From positions 1,459,343 to 1,523,342 of the forward strand of contig OY482850.1 in the NCBI GenBank assembly GCA_960531495.1: 64,000 nt of DNA, in the 5' to 3' direction. A program made the translations under genes and the position numbers. Every line of letters starts with the position of its first letter. The first letter of the stretch is position 1. This DNA is from Zeus faber (lineage: Eukaryota; Chordata; Actinopteri; Zeiformes; Zeidae). Below the pieces are notes generated by a model. It was not told where the DNA came from, searched no databases, and saw nothing but the letters and a program-made list of their open reading frames with translations. This document shows, one piece after another, positions 45,477 through 56,283 of this stretch.

Positions 45477-45486
45477 GCCAGATTGT
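45477..45486 (-). other. Self-priming primer-binding site of Gypsy G
   Basis: On the minus strand ACAATCTGGC, two bases after the LTR end. It is exactly complementary to GCCAGATTGT in the element's own LTR (minus strand, 45755-45746), which lies about 35 bases after a TATATATG box, where the transcript should begin. This is the arrangement of Tf1/sushi self-primed elements. Confidence 0.75.
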
Positions 45487-45488
45487 AC

Positions 45489-45895
45489 TGTAACGGGTGT
45501 GGTTAGGACCCAATTGCAGCACAAAGAAAGGCAGGGATATTTGGTAATGTCTTTTATTTGTAGAGCAGACGGAAGACAGGCAGGGAGCAGGCAGGATACA
45601 TCGTCGGGGACAGGCAGGTTCGATAACTAGGAGTGCAGACAGAAGACAGGCGGAGTGGCAGGCAGGATACGTGGTGGAGCGAGGCAGAGTCGGTAGCAGG
45701 GAATCAGTCCGGTGAACGCTGGAGAGTCTGGTGCAAGCATCGAAGACAATCTGGCAATGGGTGACTGGTGAGAGAGGCATATATAGTGGTTAGATTGCAG
45801 ATCTGGAACAGCTGTGTGCGCAGGTGAATAGAGTTGGGCTAATGGGACAGGTAAGGAGAGGGAGGGGAAAGTAGAAGAAGGCAGAGATCATGACA
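45489..45895 (-). repeat. 5' LTR of Gypsy G
   Basis: 407 bp, TGTCATGATC...CCCGTTACA on the minus strand. TATA box (CACTATATATG) near 45785, polyadenylation signal AATAAA near 45557. Right flank ATATA has no partner at the truncated left end. Confidence 0.88.
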
Positions 45896-46501
45896 ATATA
45901 GTTAACAAACACTTGCATTTCATCTTCTAAAAGGGCTAAACTTGGACACTTTCCACTTGTGCGCAAACAAGGTATTGGCATCCGTCTACCCGTAACCAAC
46001 TCATGGGGTGTCCTGCGCAAATCACAGAGCCCACTTGAACTACACACCATTAATGCCAACGGAAGCGCCTCTACCCAATTCAGACCTGTGTGCTGACAGA
46101 TTTAACAATATGATTTTTCAGCACACCATTCATTTTTTCATACCTTGGCTTTGCGGATGATAAACAGCTCTTAGACGTTGTTTAATTCCCAATTTTTGCA
46201 GAATTAATTTTACTGTTCTATCCACAAACTCTTTCCCATTATCTGAGGATATGCGATCTCGAAGTCCCCACCTGCTTATGACCCTGCTTAAAACTTGGCA
46301 ACTGACTGAGCATCTTTACGCTTGGTTGGACATGCTTCAGGCCACCGTGAAAATCTATACATGAAGTCTAACATGTATGTTTTACCTCCTACTGGTCAAC
46401 AAAATCCACAACCAACTCACGCATGGGACCTGTCGGAGTTGGAATGTGACCGGGTGGACCCTTCACACCCCTCTGAACATTGTTTTTAACATAGATTGTA
46501 C
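45896..46501 (-). pseudogene. ERV A integrase core, middle and C-terminal part
   Basis: Continues from the LTR B insertion. On the minus strand it reads KNNVQRGVK-type coding (near 46480), VVDF with the first catalytic Asp, a deletion, SSDNGKEF near 46235 with the second, then MVCSSSGLCDLRRTPHELVTGRRMP (46059 on) to EDEMQVFVNY at the Gypsy junction. Stops and small deletions break it. Confidence 0.8.
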
Positions 46502-46506
46502 ATCTG

Positions 46507-47079
46507 TGTTAGGCCCACGGCCTCCCAGCACCACTAGAGGCCGCTCTTGCCCAATCTGCAGCTCCCCCCCTGAGCCAATTGCACACACCTGGGATCAATT
46601 ACCTGCATCACTCCACACAGTATTTAGTCTCCAGCTTCCCAGTCGTTCTTTGCCAGACCGTCAACTAGCTTACCCGAGTTGTACAGCTACTGGCTCCATT
46701 CCTAGTTCCAAGTTCTGAGCTCCTAGCGCTCGTTTCAAGTCTCTAGTTTATGTCTCTTTGTTTCGTCTTCCCCTTACCTGCTTGTCTCCTCTCGTTGACC
46801 CAGTCTGTCCGTCCATCTCCAGCCAGCCCGGTTTACCTGCTGGTCTCCGCTCGTCGACCAAGGCTGTCCGTCCTTCTCCATCCAGCCCGGTTCCCCGCCT
46901 CTCCACCCGGATCCTGGATCCCTCCTCCCGGTCATCATCATCCCTGCCCAGCCCTGCTCCATCCCTACCTGACCAGGTCCCCCCAGCCAGCTTCACCGTG
47001 TGGGCTAATAAACATCGTTTGTCTGCCTCCTGTCTCCCCGTGTCGTGCATATGGGTCTCTCCTAGCTCTGGTCGTGACA
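46507..47079 (+). mobile_element. Solo LTR B, copy 1
   Basis: 573 bp from TGTTAGGCCCA to GGTCGTGACA, with an exact 5-bp target duplication ATCTG at 46502-46506 and 47080-47084. AATAAA near 47007 sets the orientation. The interior is rich in CCxGCC-type pyrimidine repeats that give overlapping meaningless ORFs on both strands. A second copy is at 58316-58866. The 5-bp duplication suits a Gypsy or related LTR retrotransposon. Confidence 0.93.
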
Positions 47080-47084
47080 ATCTG

Positions 47085-47232
47085 CTTATGACATAATCAG
47101 TTTGTTCAAGCAAGGACGGTGCCCAAAAACCATACTCTTTCGTGATTTTCTCCTTACTTCCCCCCTTGCAACATGGGCTAACCCATGTGCCTCCTGAATC
47201 ATCAGACCTAGTAGGTCGGGGGTTGCTACCAT
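47085..47232 (-). pseudogene. ERV A integrase N-terminal fragment
   Basis: Encodes the zinc-binding region (LLGLM..EAHGLAHVARGEVRRK) seen also at 2340-2470, with a frameshift. Bounded by the ERV E insertion at 47233 and LTR B at 47084. Confidence 0.85.
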
Positions 47233-47235
47233 TGC

Positions 47236-47938
47236 CAAGTTTCGAATTCCAACAGAAATAAGCTCAGACAACGGCTCTGCGTTTATCCAAAAAACTGTTA
47301 AACAAGTAATACAGCAATTACATGTCAAACAAAGATTGGGTTGTGTGTATCACCCTCAATCACAAGGAATGGTGGAAAGAGTGAATGGAACAATCAAGAC
47401 AAAAATTAACAAAATTTGTGCAAGTGCTAAATTGAACTGTGTAGATGCACTCCCATTAGCACTAATGAGTTATCGCATGCAAAACTAACAGAATGACACA
47501 TTTAACTCCGCACGAAATGCTCACGGGTCGACCCATGCCTGCACCTAACCTCAGAGGACCCCATAAGGGTCCTCCACTGGAACAATTGCAATTAGAAATT
47601 AGAGAATATATCAAGCAACTAACTGGCATACATAAGCATATATTCCAACAGGAGAAGAACCGAGTACCAGAACCAGAAGACGACCCACCAAGGGGGGTGG
47701 AACCAGGCGACCAGGTGTACCTAAGGGTGTTCCGGAGAAAGTGGAACAAGCCCAGGAGAGAAGGACCATACAAAGTCACCAATGCAACCCCAACTGCCAT
47801 CCAGGTGGAAGGGAGTTCCACCTGGTACCACCTCAACCCCTGCACGAAAGCTGCGCAACCCAGGACGAGGGAAGAGAGTGGGGAGGAGTTGGATGCAGAC
47901 GCACCCGATACTGACCCACCACCCCAAGACCAGACCTA
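47236..47938 (+). pseudogene. ERV E integrase, core to C-terminal end
   Basis: Core residues: SSDNG (about 47266), HPQSQG then MVERVNG with the catalytic Glu (about 47350-47385), PLALMSYR; a frameshift near 47487; then LTPHEMLTGRPMP and the C-terminal SH3-like domain (PGDQVYLRVFRRKWNKPRREGPYKV) ending at 47938. A deletion of several codons lies between AKF and IPTE at the very start. Confidence 0.88.
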
Positions 47939-47949
47939 GCCCAGCCAGG

Positions 47950-48813
47950 ATGATGATGATGTTGAAGCTGATGAAGCTGTTCCTGATCCTCTACGGCTTT
48001 GGGCAGACCCCAGTGGCCCAAGGACGGATTCAGAGGAAGGATGAAATCACACTAACAGAGCAGACCTGGAACAACCAGGAATCAGATGGTAACAACAGAG
48101 AAAACATGACAGTGTTGCAGGAAAGGCTAGCCCCGAGGTATTCAGGAATAGTAAATAGTGTAAGGAAAAATAGGTCAGAGAGAGATGCCTTACATATTGA
48201 AACACCCCCACAAGAAGTAAAATTTGACAATGAACAAATTATCTTAAGTATTATGGCAGATGGAGAACGTCAATGTGCGGTAATGATGCTCAAGAAGTTC
48301 AAACCAATTATCTGGGGACAAGAACAATGCAAAATAAGTATTTCAAAGACTCATGCATACTGGTGTTTTACAGTCGAACCTACAAATCAATGGAACTATG
48401 AGATAAACCACTACAGATTAGAAATTACGAAACTGCAGATTCCAAATATACGTGAAGATACAAAAATATTTTCCTTATTAAGACGAAATGCCTCTTGCAT
48501 AATACAAGAGAATAATGATATGACCAAGGCAAATAAAATATTAACTATGGATTCGGACATAATTAATAATAATACTAATATAACAAGCGTCACCGTAAAG
48601 GGTAGTGTGATAACAACAGATGATGCCGTATCCATTTTTCAGACGGAAGGGACAATCACCACAATAGCTCCAAGAAAAAATGTCTTAAGCACAGAGGCGA
48701 CAGCAATAGAGGATGTCCATCCTGAAAAAAGATCAAATAAAACAACAAGAGCCATAAAACAGGATATATCTGTTAAACAAGATACATCTGATCACTTCAA
48801 ATGGAAAAATTAA
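47950..48813 (+). pseudogene. ERV E env surface subunit, truncated
   Basis: 287 codons from a run of Met codons (MMMMLKLMKLFLILYGFG), an apparent signal peptide, through a hydrophilic region with several Cys and N-x-S/T sites, to a stop at 48811-48813. It overlaps the integrase end in another frame, as usual for retroviral pol/env. The following 100 bases carry a transmembrane segment and CCC-type tail in other frames (near 48890-48985), so most of the transmembrane subunit is deleted. Alternative start at 47782 would read integrase codons out of frame and is rejected. Confidence 0.75.
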
Positions 48814-49012
48814 AGTAATAACTGTAGACCGGTTGTATGATCAAGCAATAGGAAATAGCTGGTACAAATGGGAAAATGGGGAACAATATTGGCTCAAATA
48901 GGATTAGTTCTTTTGATTGTATTCACAATGATGGGATTGATTTTTTGTTGTTGTATTCCAATACTAAGGTCCATGATAGAATCTAGCAAATGTTCCTTAT
49001 GTCCAAAGTCAT

Positions 49013-49927
49013 AGGTGAGGAGAAAGGATTAGAATGGGAATATGTTGGGAATAAAAGCCAGAGTGAATATGAGGATGATGACGACATGGAAGGGGAGAAA
49101 TTCAAGGTTTGACCTGGCCTTGAGGAGGCTCACATGTGATTGTGCTAGTAACCTCTCCATGTGGGTCACACCCTTGTTAAGCAGGATGAACACTGAACTC
49201 AAAATAACCGGACATGAAGAGGCTGATGAAAGCTGAAGCAACGACTACAATAATGGCCAAAACCCCCCACAAACATACAGCACACCAATACATGAAGATC
49301 ACCTGATCATCCACGACAATGAATGTTGAAAGTTTGTTTAATTTTGTGTTATGCATTTGTTGAAGTACTTATATGATGTTTTTCTAGGTTATGGGTTGTG
49401 GAGAGATAATGATTTAGATGTTTTTCACGATTTATGGAGGAAATAACACATGCAAGACTCTACTTAAATAACAGGCTGCCGCTTACATGACATTTATAAC
49501 TGAACTCACTATGCTAAGTGATTTACTAAGTTAACTTGTACTCATGTTAAGATGTTTTGCAATAATATGCAATTTGATATAGGTATGCTAAAAGTTTTTA
49601 TGTTAACTTTTAATTTTTGTATTGCATGTTTTTATATTCGATTATATATTTCATTATGGGTACCAACTCAGAGGATTGAAACACTTATAGGGTATCGCAC
49701 ATTTGGTAACCTTTTTTAACTTGCTTAAGTAAAAGGTTCAGGTTGAAAACCCTGAAACAGGTTGAAATTCCTGTGATGATAAGAAAGCAAGACGTTTTTT
49801 CCAGCTAATCAAATGTGAATACTGTTCGTTTATCTAGCAGTCCGGCAAGTAGTCATTTGTAAATTTGGGTTATTAAAGATAATGGTAATTGACATTGGGA
49901 CTTAATAAGTCCCAAAGGGGGGATATA
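49013..49927 (+). other. ERV E 3' untranslated region and polypurine tract
   Basis: Non-coding, ending in CCCAAAGGGGGGATATA just before the LTR. Confidence 0.65.
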
Positions 49928-50451
49928 TGGGAGAAATTTACTAGTACATTTAAAAGAAATATGTTCATTATATTCTACCATTAAATAAGAAAGAACATTC
50001 GTTATCTTGCCCATATGCTATATGAATGAAGTAAGTGTGTGTGAAACAGGGGTCAGCAAAGACATGAATAAGTGCTTTGTTGACTGTGGGCCATGTGACA
50101 TGGGAAGGTGTGTGAATGCAACCATCCCCTCATAAAATGTGGCCTGGACTAGTGTCGGGAGGTTTGTTGTTGTAACTGATGTCAAAGAATGCAGACAAAT
50201 GGCTTCTTTGCACTATTGACCGTATAGGAGGAAGGAAGGGATCCTAATTGAGTATACAGATGTACTTTCTCGACCAACAGAAAGAGGTTAAAAGGAGGAG
50301 TCCATGAGCGGCTCGGGAGTTCTTTGCCAAACCAACTCAGATTCTGTTGTCACTTCTTGCAAGTGATAATAAAGTCTTATATCTTCAGACCTCGACTCTC
50401 TCGAACTTCTCTTCTTCAGTTTAATTGTTAGATGCAGTTTTTTCTACTACA
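49928..50451 (+). repeat. 3' LTR of ERV E
   Basis: TGGGAGAAATTTAC...TTTCTACTACA, 524 bp, after a polypurine tract. A TTAAAAGG TATA-like box near 50288 and an AATAAA near 50369 are properly spaced. Confidence 0.8.
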
Positions 50452-51834
50452 CCATCAGTCCTTCATGATTTCTCCACAGACCAGTAGAATCTTGAGTGGC
50501 CCCTCGGTCTAACAATAATTGTTTATCTTTGGCTGACGCAGCTTCTTGCATTGAGATCACATCTCTGATTTTGTCTTCCAAGTCCACTTCATGGGTGACC
50601 AGAAGAACCTTGCCTGCTTTGTTTGCTCCTGGAACTGCTTTTGCAGCCTCATCAACCACTTTGTTACCTTGTGTAACCCTTAACATATCCATTTTGTGTG
50701 CTACACACTTAGCTACAGCTATTTCATTTGGCTTCATCATTGCATGCAACAATTTAATTATCTGATCATAATGCTGTATCGCAGAACCATCAGTTTTCTT
50801 AAATCCTCGATTTTTCTACACTGATCCAAATAAATTACACATATTATGTGCATATGCATAATCTGTATATATTGTCACTCGCTTGCCTTCGGCCAATGGA
50901 CAAGATTCAGTCAGGCCCACAAGGTTAGCAAGTTTTGCAGAAGCAGGTTGTTGTATTACTTCTGCTTTCTCAACAACAAATTCAGTTCCCTGGGCTTTGA
51001 CTACTGCATAACCAGCACTCAATGTATCTCCTATTCGATAGCAGGACCCATCAGTCCAATACTCCACATCTCACACATGCAGTGGGAAAGCTTGCAAGTC
51101 TGATCAGAGCTTTGCATATCTTTTTACTTCCTGAACACAATCATGTGGCTCTCCATCCTCTGGAGTTGTCAAATTCTCAGCTGGATTTACCCTGACGTAC
51201 CTTACTAAGGTGACATCTTCCTGCTCTAAGAGCCTATGATAGTCTCTTAGCCTAGACATAGTCAATGTGCATTTACTAAAATTCAAAATAATTCTGAGAC
51301 TATGATGGGTAAGAACTGTCACTGGGTAACCCATAGTTACTGATGATGCTTTATCATACATTAGATAAACTCCCACCATTGCTCTGTAGCACCTTGGTAG
51401 CCCCAATTCTACTTCTGAATAGGCAGTAGAATAATACGACACAGGTTGAGGGCTTGTCCCTGTACCTGTGGGCTAACAAAGAACTGCACATGCATATTTA
51501 CCCCCAGTGGACGTAACCACATACAGCAAAAAGTTCTTAGAATAGTCTGGCAACGCTAGCGCTGGAGCGTCTTGTAACCTCTGTTTGATCGTCTCAAATG
51601 CCATAAGACCTTCCTGCTTCCACGTGATGTTACAATGGAGTTGAGAATTTCCAGTCTCTTTTATCATGGCTCTCAAAGGCCCTGTTAGGCAGGCATAATC
51701 TTCTACCCAGGCTGAAGAATATTCCGCAATACCAAGAAACGTCATCATCTCTCTGACTGTTCTAGGCTTTGGTGCCATTCAAATGGCTTTCAAATGACTC
51801 TCAGAGATGTTTCTGTGTCCATGGGTTATTGTTT
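50452..51834 (-). pseudogene. ERV A RT thumb, connection, RNase H and integrase tether
   Basis: Minus-strand frames: 51778-51473 (RT connection: GIAEYSSAWVEDYA...LTGPLR), 51442-51104 (PVSYYSTAYSEVELGLPRC...), 51067-50816 (RNase H: WTDGSCYRIGD and YTDYAYA keep two acidic residues, while the AQxAEL block reads AKLANL, losing Glu), and 50752-50452 (tether ending GLWRNHEGLM). In-frame stops and a frameshift separate them. Confidence 0.85.
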
Positions 51835-51838
51835 GACC

Positions 51839-52404
51839 TGTGAGGGAAAAATGATTACGATCAACTATTTTGAATGAGGACAAAGGCCTCTACCTCCAAA
51901 AGGGTTTTTTTTAGAAACATTTGTGTCTGTCCCCCCAGAGTTATGTAAAGAGAAATGTTTTGCTCCTACAATGTCAATTCCAATATGAAAGAATCTGATC
52001 ACACTTGCCTGTTTACCTTCTATGGAGATGAGGGACACTCCTGGGGAACTGCATTGTCATACAACCCCCATTTTGCCAGGTCAAGGTTGCAAGTACCTGT
52101 TATTTACATTCTAGAAAAGGGGGGGCACCCAGGAAGACAGTTAGGGGAAGAAGCACCCAGGAAGACAATTAAGGGAGGGGAGGCAGACTTGTCGGAGACC
52201 TCTAACCCAAACCACACTCTGTTTCTTCTGTATAAAGCCTCCTGTTTTTCTCTGTGATACCAGATTAATCCGAGCGCTGCTTTGTAGTAGTACTGAATCT
52301 CTCTCTTTATTCTGCAGAATAAATGTCTTGAATATTCTCGGTTGTTGTTTTCTTGTAGCGGGCAGATTAACCTCACTGATCTTTGCAGAAGAATTTCCTT
52401 CACA
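51839..52404 (+). mobile_element. Solo LTR C
   Basis: 566 bp from TGTGAGGGAAAA to TTCCTTCACA, with perfect 5-bp terminal inverted repeats (TGTGA/TCACA) and an exact 4-bp target duplication GACC at 51835-51838 and 52405-52408. A TATA box (TGTATAAAGCC) near 52229 and AATAAA near 52317 show plus orientation. Inserted in the ERV A reverse transcriptase; no internal part remains, so it arose by LTR-LTR recombination. Confidence 0.93.
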
Positions 52405-52408
52405 GACC

Positions 52409-53395
52409 CAAATAAACTACTTTTTCTTGACAATAATGCAGCTTCTTCTGAGAGGTCTTGTGTCCTTTGTCTGCCAATAGCTGCAACAGTTTGAGTCCTC
52501 ATGGCACGTTTCCTTATCTGGTGAACAGATGACGATGTCATCCACATACTGAATGACAGTACTTTTCAAGATCTGATCAATCCCAGCCAAGTCATCCTGC
52601 AACACTTTATTAAAAATGTGAGGGCTATGTTTGAATCCTTGAGGGAGCCTCTTTTACTTAAAGGTTTGTCCTTAGTATATGAATCCAAACAACCCTTGAC
52701 TTTCTTCGCTCAGTGGAACGCTAAAAATTTGCTCCACACAAATCCAACACTGTGAAGTGTGTAGCCTCTGGAGGAATTTGGGCAAACAAGGTATGTGGAT
52801 CTGGTACATCTGCTGGAAAGTCCCCTACCACTTCATTTACCGTTCTTAAATCATGTACCAAGCGATAGGACTCATCTGGCTTCTTTTGAGGCAATATAGG
52901 CGTATTACTCTGAGCATATTTCCACTACACCTGCCTTTAACAGTCCTTCAATTTGTGGTTCAATCCCTTTGATTGCCTCTTCCTTTAGTGGGAACTGGTT
53001 CTTCCAAGGAGGTTTGGTTCCTGGTCGCAGTTGAACTCTCACCGGTTGGGCTGACTTCACAAGTCCAATGTCAGTACTATTTTGTGACCACAAACATTCT
53101 GGAATTTGTTGCAGCATCTCCTCTCTCATAATGTCTGAGTCCAATTTAGCGCTGAACATTGACTCATGTGTCATCTGTACCACTTGTCCTGGTCCTTGAG
53201 CTGAGATCATGATTTTCATGAACTTCTGTTCTTCACTCATCCAAATAGCAAGATTCTGGTTTATTGGTGCAAAAATGGCTTCCTCAGCTTCTGCCATCAT
53301 TTCTCCTATATGCTTCTGCTCTAGACCTGATGTTAATCCTTCAGCCACCATTAAAGTCACATGTGGCACACTTTTCTCAATGTTATGCTCTTTCA
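52409..53395 (-). pseudogene. ERV A reverse transcriptase, fingers and palm
   Basis: The frame from about 53380 gives the pro-RT linker and RT start (LRPGTKPPWKNQFPLKEEA). After a frameshift near 52905 come ILPQKKPDESYRLVHDLR and FTVLDL with the first catalytic Asp, a stop, then LPQGFKHSPHIFNK and the active-site box YVDD at 52548-52537. Family: retroviral RT, gamma/epsilon type. Confidence 0.88.
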
Positions 53396-53397
53396 GT

Positions 53398-53815
53398 GGC
53401 ACGGTGGCGCAGTGCATTGCACTTGCCGCCTCACAGCAAGAAGGTCCTGGGTTTGATTCCCGCCTGGGGCGCTGTTGGCACACCACCCTGGTGGGTTATC
53501 TCCCAAATAGGAGCCTTTCTGTGTGGAGTTTGCATGTTCTCCCCGTGCTCACATGGGGTTTCCTCCACCTCACGTCAGTAAGGACCCCACCAAAAACATG
53601 CACCCATCATCGTCTGACCAGCGATGGACATTTATCACCTGGTCCCAGGGCGTGTCCAGTATGCTGCCCACTGCTCCTGGCTGTGCCCCCGGAGGAAGGA
53701 CAAGCCAGGATGGGTCAAATGCAGAGGATCCATTTCACCGGCCACCATCAAAGCGTGTGTGTAAAAGCATGTGTTGTGGTGTGTTGTGTGACAAATAAAG
53801 ACTGCTTCTTCTTCT
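53398..53815 (+). mobile_element. GCACGGTGGCGCAG-type dispersed repeat (SINE-like)
   Basis: Begins GGCACGGTGGCGCAGTG, with CTCACAGCAAGAAGGTCC and GGGTTTGATTCC (B-box-like), then GTGTGGAGTTTGCATGTTCTC and GGTTTCCTCC, and ends in AATAAAGACTGCTTCTTCTTCT. This is a very widespread vertebrate repeat, either tRNA-related SINE or non-autonomous DNA element. It interrupts ERV A between protease and RT. A fragment of the family is at 25314. Confidence 0.8.
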
Positions 53816-54045
53816 CAAGATACTTATCAGTGTTTATCTTCATAGCTGCTCCTTGTGGTCCCACAATTATGCAGCAAGAGGTCAGCTGAACATGCTTGGG
53901 TTGGCTACTCCAATTAACCAGCTTTCTGAAAATATTTAACCGTGCAATGATGTGGATACTCAGGGGACTTAGTGAATAACTAATTGGTGGTAGACATCAG
54001 GTGGCACATCCATTACTACCATAAATCTGCCATTACTTCCAATGG
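53816..54045 (-). pseudogene. ERV A protease region, degraded
   Basis: Between nucleocapsid and RT. Coding such as CCIIVGPQGAAMKINTD is visible on the minus strand, but no Asp-Thr/Ser-Gly protease active site was found, so the protease core is deleted or unrecognisable. Confidence 0.5.
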
Positions 54046-56283
54046 TTAATAATTTATTTTCACCTCTATTTTTGGATCTTGCTCCGGCCCTGACACTACC
54101 GGCTGACACCTCCCTTTCGAGTCTTCCGGGCACCCATTGAAACCAGGTTCCCCTGTAAGGATTCGCCGGTCCCCTGGGTGGCCGTGGTTGTCTTCTGAAG
54201 CCTCCTCTGAAGCCTCCTCTGAACCTAAAACAGTCACCAGCAAAGTGGCCTAGTTGGCCAACAATTATGATACGCTCCTTGAGACTGTTGGAAGTTTCCT
54301 CCTCTACCTCTTTCTACATTTCCTTGACCTCTTTCTCTCCATATTTGTGGTTGATCAAAAACTGGCTGTGGAAAGGAGACAGTGGGGACCACAGGTGGTA
54401 GAACTTGAATCTGTCCTTGCTGTGGTTGTTGTGGTAATTGATTTGGTTGTGACTGGCTCTGCATAACCACAGCTTGTTTCCTTTCCTTCTTCTTACTATC
54501 CACCAACTGTATTTGGTTGAGTTTTCTAAGAGTCTCCTGGTCTTGTTCCTTCTGGTCATGCTCCTTTTTTCCGATATACCCCCACTTAATGTGCTATGTG
54601 ATCCGTATAAACACCTTTGGTCATGCTTCCAAGACCAACCACTTCTGCCAATTTGCTCCTCACTTGAAGAGGCAGCCCCTTCTGTATTTTGGCTCGGAGA
54701 ATTGATTTCTCCATTTGATTCAAATCTGGATCATTTCCTGTGACATTTCTCCACACTTGATGAGCCCTTGACACGTAAGTTCTTGGATTTTCCTGTGGGC
54801 CCATTGACTCAATAAAGATGTTGTGCGGGTGTACTTTTGTTGGAAATGCATCTCTCAATGCTCTCCACATCCGACCTCTACTTGCAGCAAACAATTCTGG
54901 ACCATACACCGCAGTTGCCACATATCTATTAAGGCCTGCCGCCTGCAGGATCTCCTCTATAGCTGGGACTCCAAGGAGGCTAGCCAAAAGTGTCTTAATA
55001 TCTCCCATTGCAGGCTGTGTTCCCACCAAAACCTCTTCCAGCTTTGAGATCCACGGATGTGCTCCATCTTGAAGAGTGGGTAACTTTTCAAGTATGTAAG
55101 ACATGTCTGTATTCTGCCAAGGCTTGTACTCTAAATTTTGTCCTCGAATTATCACTGGACACATTTTGTTGGGTCTCTTTCCTTTTCTTAGCCGTAGTCC
55201 ATACCTCAAAGTGTCTGGCTTTTGAGGCTTTTTCTTCTGTAGTTTCTTCTCTGTTATTTGCAGTTCTTGTAATCGTTTTTACAATACTTGTTGAACTTCT
55301 GAACAGGTGGAGTCACTTAGGTCCTCGAGGCATCTGTCTATACGCCTCTCAATCTCTCTTAAAACCATGCGTCTGTCATCTCCTACTCCTGTACTGGCTG
55401 CAAATGGTTGAAAACAGGAAGGACCTTCTTTCTCCGATTCTTCATCACTTTCACCCTGTTCACTCTCATCCGTGTCATCCATTCCTGGAACCATTTTCCT
55501 CACTGGTCGATTTCCTTTTTTCTCCGCTTTAGCCAACATCCGTCTGACTGCGGGGTCGTATCCTCCATTAGCTTCGTCTGAATCACTCACAATCTCTTCT
55601 CCTATTTCCAGACTTCTGACTCGTTGTCTTATTCCCAAACTGTTCCTTCTCTTTGTACTGTTGGAGCTCGGGTACATCGCTATGGTTGTTTTAGCCTTGC
55701 CCATCTCTATTATTTACTCATCCTCATCTTTGAAGAGATAGTTGCCCTCCTGTGTAATCACTGGGAGCTGGGGATGAACATCAGTCAACTTTACCTCTTT
55801 CTCATAAGGCGGGGGCTTCTTTACAGATGCAGTATATGAGAAGGGTGCCTTAATCTTCTCCATCAATTTTTCTGTTTCCTTATCATTTTTCTTTACTTCT
55901 TGTATACTCCGTTCCCTTATTTCATTTGCAGCTTTGAACAATTTCTGTCCCTCCTTTTCGAACAGCTGCAGAATGCCAAGTTCTGTTTGTCTTTTCTCCG
56001 TGCGTCTCTTTCCCTTCTTACCTTTCTTTTGATTTACTTTATATGTGGACAGAAGCACCTGCATTGTTTTAATCACATCCGTGTTTAGAGTTCCTTCAAC
56101 TGGCCACGGTTGTTCAATGTCAGGCCAACGCTTGCACCATTTTCCTGATATTTTTGCAATATCTTTAATAAGGGGATTATTCTTTCGCACTACATCAACA
56201 GGAGTGATTGCTTTTGTAATTTTAGTATCCATTTTTGACATCATAATGACCCTCTTATTTTCTTTTATTGTAAATCTAATCAA
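54046..56283 (-). pseudogene. gag of ERV A
   Basis: Three minus-strand ORFs share one frame and are separated only by in-frame TAA stops at 55714 and 55279: matrix (56283-55717), middle (55704-55282) and capsid (55209-54589). The likely start is the MSKMD Met near 56240. A late-domain PPPY motif lies at about residue 155 of the first ORF. A frameshift near 54560-54590 leads to a Gln/Pro-rich part and the nucleocapsid. The zinc knuckle there is broken: the first Cys position is Tyr and a one-base insertion near 54260 shifts the frame within the box. RGG repeats follow. Family: gamma/epsilon-type Gag. Confidence 0.88.

Larger units (their letters stand above)
42021..45895 (-). mobile_element. 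Ty3/Gypsy retrotransposon G, truncated at its 3' end
   Basis: 5' LTR, gag, protease, reverse transcriptase, RNase H and the first part of integrase, all on the minus strand, inserted in the ERV A integrase/env junction. It stops inside integrase, after the block around SDRGPQF and CALLGAT, at about 42021-42027. There is no 3' LTR and no target duplication. The primer-binding site complements a segment of its own LTR, as in the Tf1/sushi group. Three frameshifts and an active-site change make it inactive. Confidence 0.9.
47233..50451 (+). mobile_element. Endogenous retrovirus E, 5'-truncated, nested
   Basis: A plus-strand ERV piece from mid-integrase through env to the 3' LTR. It is inserted in the minus-strand ERV A integrase with a 4-bp CCAT duplication at 47229-47232 and 50452-50455. 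Its left end, TGCCAAG, is inside the integrase gene, not an LTR, so the 5' LTR, gag and most of pol are lacking although the duplication is intact. Confidence 0.85.

Noticed and set aside
46748-47113. Overlapping Pro/Arg-rich ORFs on both strands
   Set aside because: They lie inside solo LTR B, whose pyrimidine-rich composition leaves several frames open; the same occurs in copy 2 at 58229-58693.
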